From Chryseobacterium sp. SC28 (lineage in GTDB: Bacteria; Bacteroidota; Bacteroidia; Flavobacteriales; Weeksellaceae), in the NCBI RefSeq assembly GCF_003932955.1, contig NZ_QOVY01000006.1:25028-89027 (forward strand): a DNA stretch of 64,000 nucleotides, read 5' to 3'. Positions 62,111 to 64,000 of this stretch are shown in pieces. Every line of letters begins with the position of its first letter. The stretch's first letter is position 1. The position numbers were made by a program, and so were the translations under genes. The notes beneath the pieces were generated by a model, which made no database searches, had not been told where the DNA came from, and worked only from the letters and a program-made list of their open reading frames with translations.

Positions 62111-63568
62111 TTGAAGAAGCTTCTGGGACAAACCGCTCTTTATGGATTAACAACCGTGATTATCAGGCTGTTCCCGTTCGTTATCAATCCAATTATCACC
62201 AGAAGCTTTGGCCCCACTGCTTATTCTCCATTTGCAGATTTTTATTCCGTTGCCGGTGTGATTGCTGTGATTTTGACGCACGGTATGGAAACCACATTTT
62301 TCCGCTTCTCCTTGGATGAGAAAGATGACCGAAAATTGATTTCTACTTCGTTTTTCAGTGTTTTGGTGGTGACCTTGGTTTATTTATTTTTCACATTGCT
62401 ATATCGGCAACCTTTGGCGACTGCTTTCAGGACGCCCGACCAGGTAGATCTACTCACGATTCTTGCAGTGACTTTGGCTTTGGATGCCTTTTGTGCGATG
62501 CCTTTCGTAATGCTCAGAAAAAACGAAAGACCTTTGAAATATGCCGCCATCCGGATTACCAACGGTGTTATTAACTTTTTACTGGTGGTATTTTTTATTG
62601 CCTTGCTTCCGCGATACCCCGAGGGAATTTTTGGGTTGAAGTACAATCCGGAGTTTGGGATCGGTTATGTTTTTGTGGCGAATTTGGTGGCGAGTACTGC
62701 AACGTTTTTGATGCTTTTCAAAGAAATATTGATTACGAGAATAAAGTATTTTTCCTACGAACTCTGGAAAAAAATGATCAAATATTCTTGGCCGATTACG
62801 ATTGCAGGCTTAGCCGGAATCATTAACGAAACCTTCGACAGGCAGTTTCTGAAGTTCCTCCTGCCCGAGGAAATCGGGCGGCACCAATTAGGCGTTTACG
62901 GCGGTGTTGCCAAGGTGGTGACATTTGTAATCCTATTCCGGCAGGCTTATTCTTTGGGGATCGAGCCCTTCTTTTTCAGCAATTCCAAAAATGCGAACGC
63001 CAAACTGATGTATGTAAGGTTGATGGATATCTTCGTGGCGGTCAACTGTTTGATTGTCTTATTTTTATCGGTTAATCTAGATTGGATAGCCAAAGGCTAC
63101 ATCCAGAATCCGGAATATTATGAAGGGATTCCGATTCTTCCGATTTTATTTTTCGCGAGCTTATTTTTGGGCATCTACCTCAATCTTTCGATTTGGTACA
63201 AATTGACCGATAAGACCATTATTGGCGCCTACATCTCTACCATCGGAGTACTCATCACCATTGGTATTAATTTTTACTTTATTCCAAAATACGGATATTG
63301 GGCTTCCACTTGGGCCACGATTGCAAGCTATTTTGCTATGATGGTAATATCATATGTTTGGGGGCAATACCGGTATCCGATTCCTTACAACGTTTATAAA
63401 AATTCTGTTATCATTCTCATCACGATGCTCGTTTCATTGGCATCGTACCAATATTTAAGAGAAAAGATTTGGCTGGGAAATCTTATATTTCTAATTTTGG
63501 CAACCATTTTATTAAAGACAGAAAATCTCATTCCTCAGAAAATTTTAAATAAACTTGGTGGCAAATAA
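62111..63568 (+). CDS. Oligosaccharide flippase (MOP superfamily), TTG start
   Basis: A 485-residue polytopic protein with about 12-14 transmembrane helices and the Wzx/polysaccharide-export architecture (LLGQTALYGLTTVIIRLFPFVINPIIT at the start, seen in parts; helix pairs 45-60, 85-105, 120-140 and so on). The start is TTG, supported by a -7 box 18 bases upstream and lack of a suitable ATG. It would flip lipid-linked oligosaccharides across the inner membrane. A nucleotidyltransferase follows after 46 bases. Both suggest the edge of a surface polysaccharide locus. Confidence 0.88.
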   Translation: MKKLLGQTALYGLTTVIIRLFPFVINPIITRSFGPTAYSPFADFYSVAGVIAVILTHGMETTFFRFSLDEKDDRKLISTSFFSVLVVTLVYLFFTLLYRQPLATAFRTPDQVDLLTILAVTLALDAFCAMPFVMLRKNERPLKYAAIRITNGVINFLLVVFFIALLPRYPEGIFGLKYNPEFGIGYVFVANLVASTATFLMLFKEILITRIKYFSYELWKKMIKYSWPITIAGLAGIINETFDRQFLKFLLPEEIGRHQLGVYGGVAKVVTFVILFRQAYSLGIEPFFFSNSKNANAKLMYVRLMDIFVAVNCLIVLFLSVNLDWIAKGYIQNPEYYEGIPILPILFFASLFLGIYLNLSIWYKLTDKTIIGAYISTIGVLITIGINFYFIPKYGYWASTWATIASYFAMMVISYVWGQYRYPIPYNVYKNSVIILITMLVSLASYQYLREKIWLGNLIFLILATILLKTENLIPQKILNKLGGK

Positions 63569-63614
63569 TTATATTATTTAACTTAATAGCCAATTTCTTA
63601 ACGATAAAAAATTT

Positions 63615-64000
63615 ATGAAAATAATTGTTCCGATGGCTGGACGAGGATCCAGACTCCGACCTCATACCTTGACGGTTCCGAAACCATTGATCCCGATTGC
63701 CGGGAAACCCATTGTCCAGAGATTGGTGGAAGATATTGCAAAAGTTGCCAATGAACCGATAGAAGAGATAGCCTTCATCATTGGAGACTTCGGACCGGTG
63801 GTGGAATGCTCTCTTATAAATGTGGCCGAGAATCTGGGTGCCAAAGCAAGCATATACACTCAGACGGAGCCCTTGGGAACCGCTCACGCCATCAATTGTG
63901 CCAGAAACAGCATGTCGGGACCGGTAATTATCGCTTTTGCCGATACGCTCTTCCGCGCAGATTTTCATCTTGATACGAGTGCCGACGGGGTCATCTGGGT
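63615..64000 (+). CDS. Sugar-1-phosphate nucleotidyltransferase, 3' end outside the window
   Basis: The 128 visible residues begin MKIIVPMAGRGSRLRPHT, the nucleotide-binding signature, followed by VPKPLIPIAGKPIVQRLV, then the typical TEPLGTAHAI and FADTLFRADF (metal-site Asp). It is of the glucose-1-phosphate thymidylyl-/GlmU-N-domain-like family. Nucleotide and sugar cannot be decided from the fragment. It lies 46 bases after the flippase gene. Confidence 0.93.
   Translation, partial: MKIIVPMAGRGSRLRPHTLTVPKPLIPIAGKPIVQRLVEDIAKVANEPIEEIAFIIGDFGPVVECSLINVAENLGAKASIYTQTEPLGTAHAINCARNSMSGPVIIAFADTLFRADFHLDTSADGVIW

Noticed and set aside
1-64000. CRISPR array, prophage, insertion sequence or integrated element
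   Set aside because: No evenly spaced direct repeats, cas, transposase, integrase or phage structural motifs were seen. The lone tRNA-Asp shows no flanking integrase or duplicated 3' end.

Overview
The window is chromosomal DNA from a member of the Bacteroidota, most likely a flavobacterium of the Chryseobacterium/Weeksellaceae group. The evidence is sequence-based: seven proteins carry type IX secretion (T9SS) C-terminal signals; starts lack Shine-Dalgarno sequences but several lie behind TAnnTTTG -7 boxes; rpmB-rpmG is followed by the Bacteroidota-only DUF4295 gene; and there are typical flavobacterial families such as DUF5683, WbqC-like, DUF6759 and signal peptidase I with extra N-terminal membrane segments. 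It reads as core chromosome. I see no phage, transposase, integrase or CRISPR array.

Layout. 1-1779 is dnaK (minus strand, 3' part outside). 1988-4990 is the polyphosphate pair ppk1-ppx. 5167-9461 holds a large secreted choice-of-anchor I protein and a luciferase-like flavin oxidoreductase. 9583-24240 alternates comEC, a proofreading exonuclease-DnaE fusion polymerase, a T9SS subtilase, two paralogous T9SS GEVED-type proteins, one tRNA-Asp and a two-domain DUF3494 ice-binding-like protein. 24511-29790 (minus) runs ubiA-like, dprE1-like, dprE2-like, HAD phosphatase, cysteine desulfurase, thioredoxin; the first four look like a complete set for making polyprenyl-phosphate-linked arabinofuranose. 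29875-33486 encodes an OmpA-like lipoprotein, a lipocalin-like lipoprotein, a subtilase and a WbqC-like protein. 33679-38447 is parA-parB-DUF5683-dapB-lepB, ending in an unusual inverted-repeat element. 38635-50124 is a set of single genes: tonB, a retropepsin/PDZ protein, GT2-recR, folA, glutaminyl cyclase, trmB, a T9SS type B protein and a tsf that stands apart from rpsB. 50368-54679 carries small secreted proteins, a deoxynucleoside kinase, an ArsC-like protein, rpmB-rpmG-DUF4295 and ftsY. 54796-57699 is a T9SS reprolysin-like metalloprotease. 57784-61942 (minus) holds coaE, an MBL-fold hydrolase, an aldo/keto reductase and dihydroorotase. 62111-64000 has a polysaccharide flippase and a truncated sugar-1-phosphate nucleotidyltransferase, possibly the edge of a surface-glycan locus.

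The most interesting features are the arabinose-donor cluster, the lepB 3' inverted-repeat element, a palindrome upstream of dnaK, the tandem ice-binding domains, the exonuclease-polymerase fusion with an eroded PHP domain, and a dihydroorotase lacking the first histidine of its metal motif. Functions are assigned from motif recognition only; no database search was possible.
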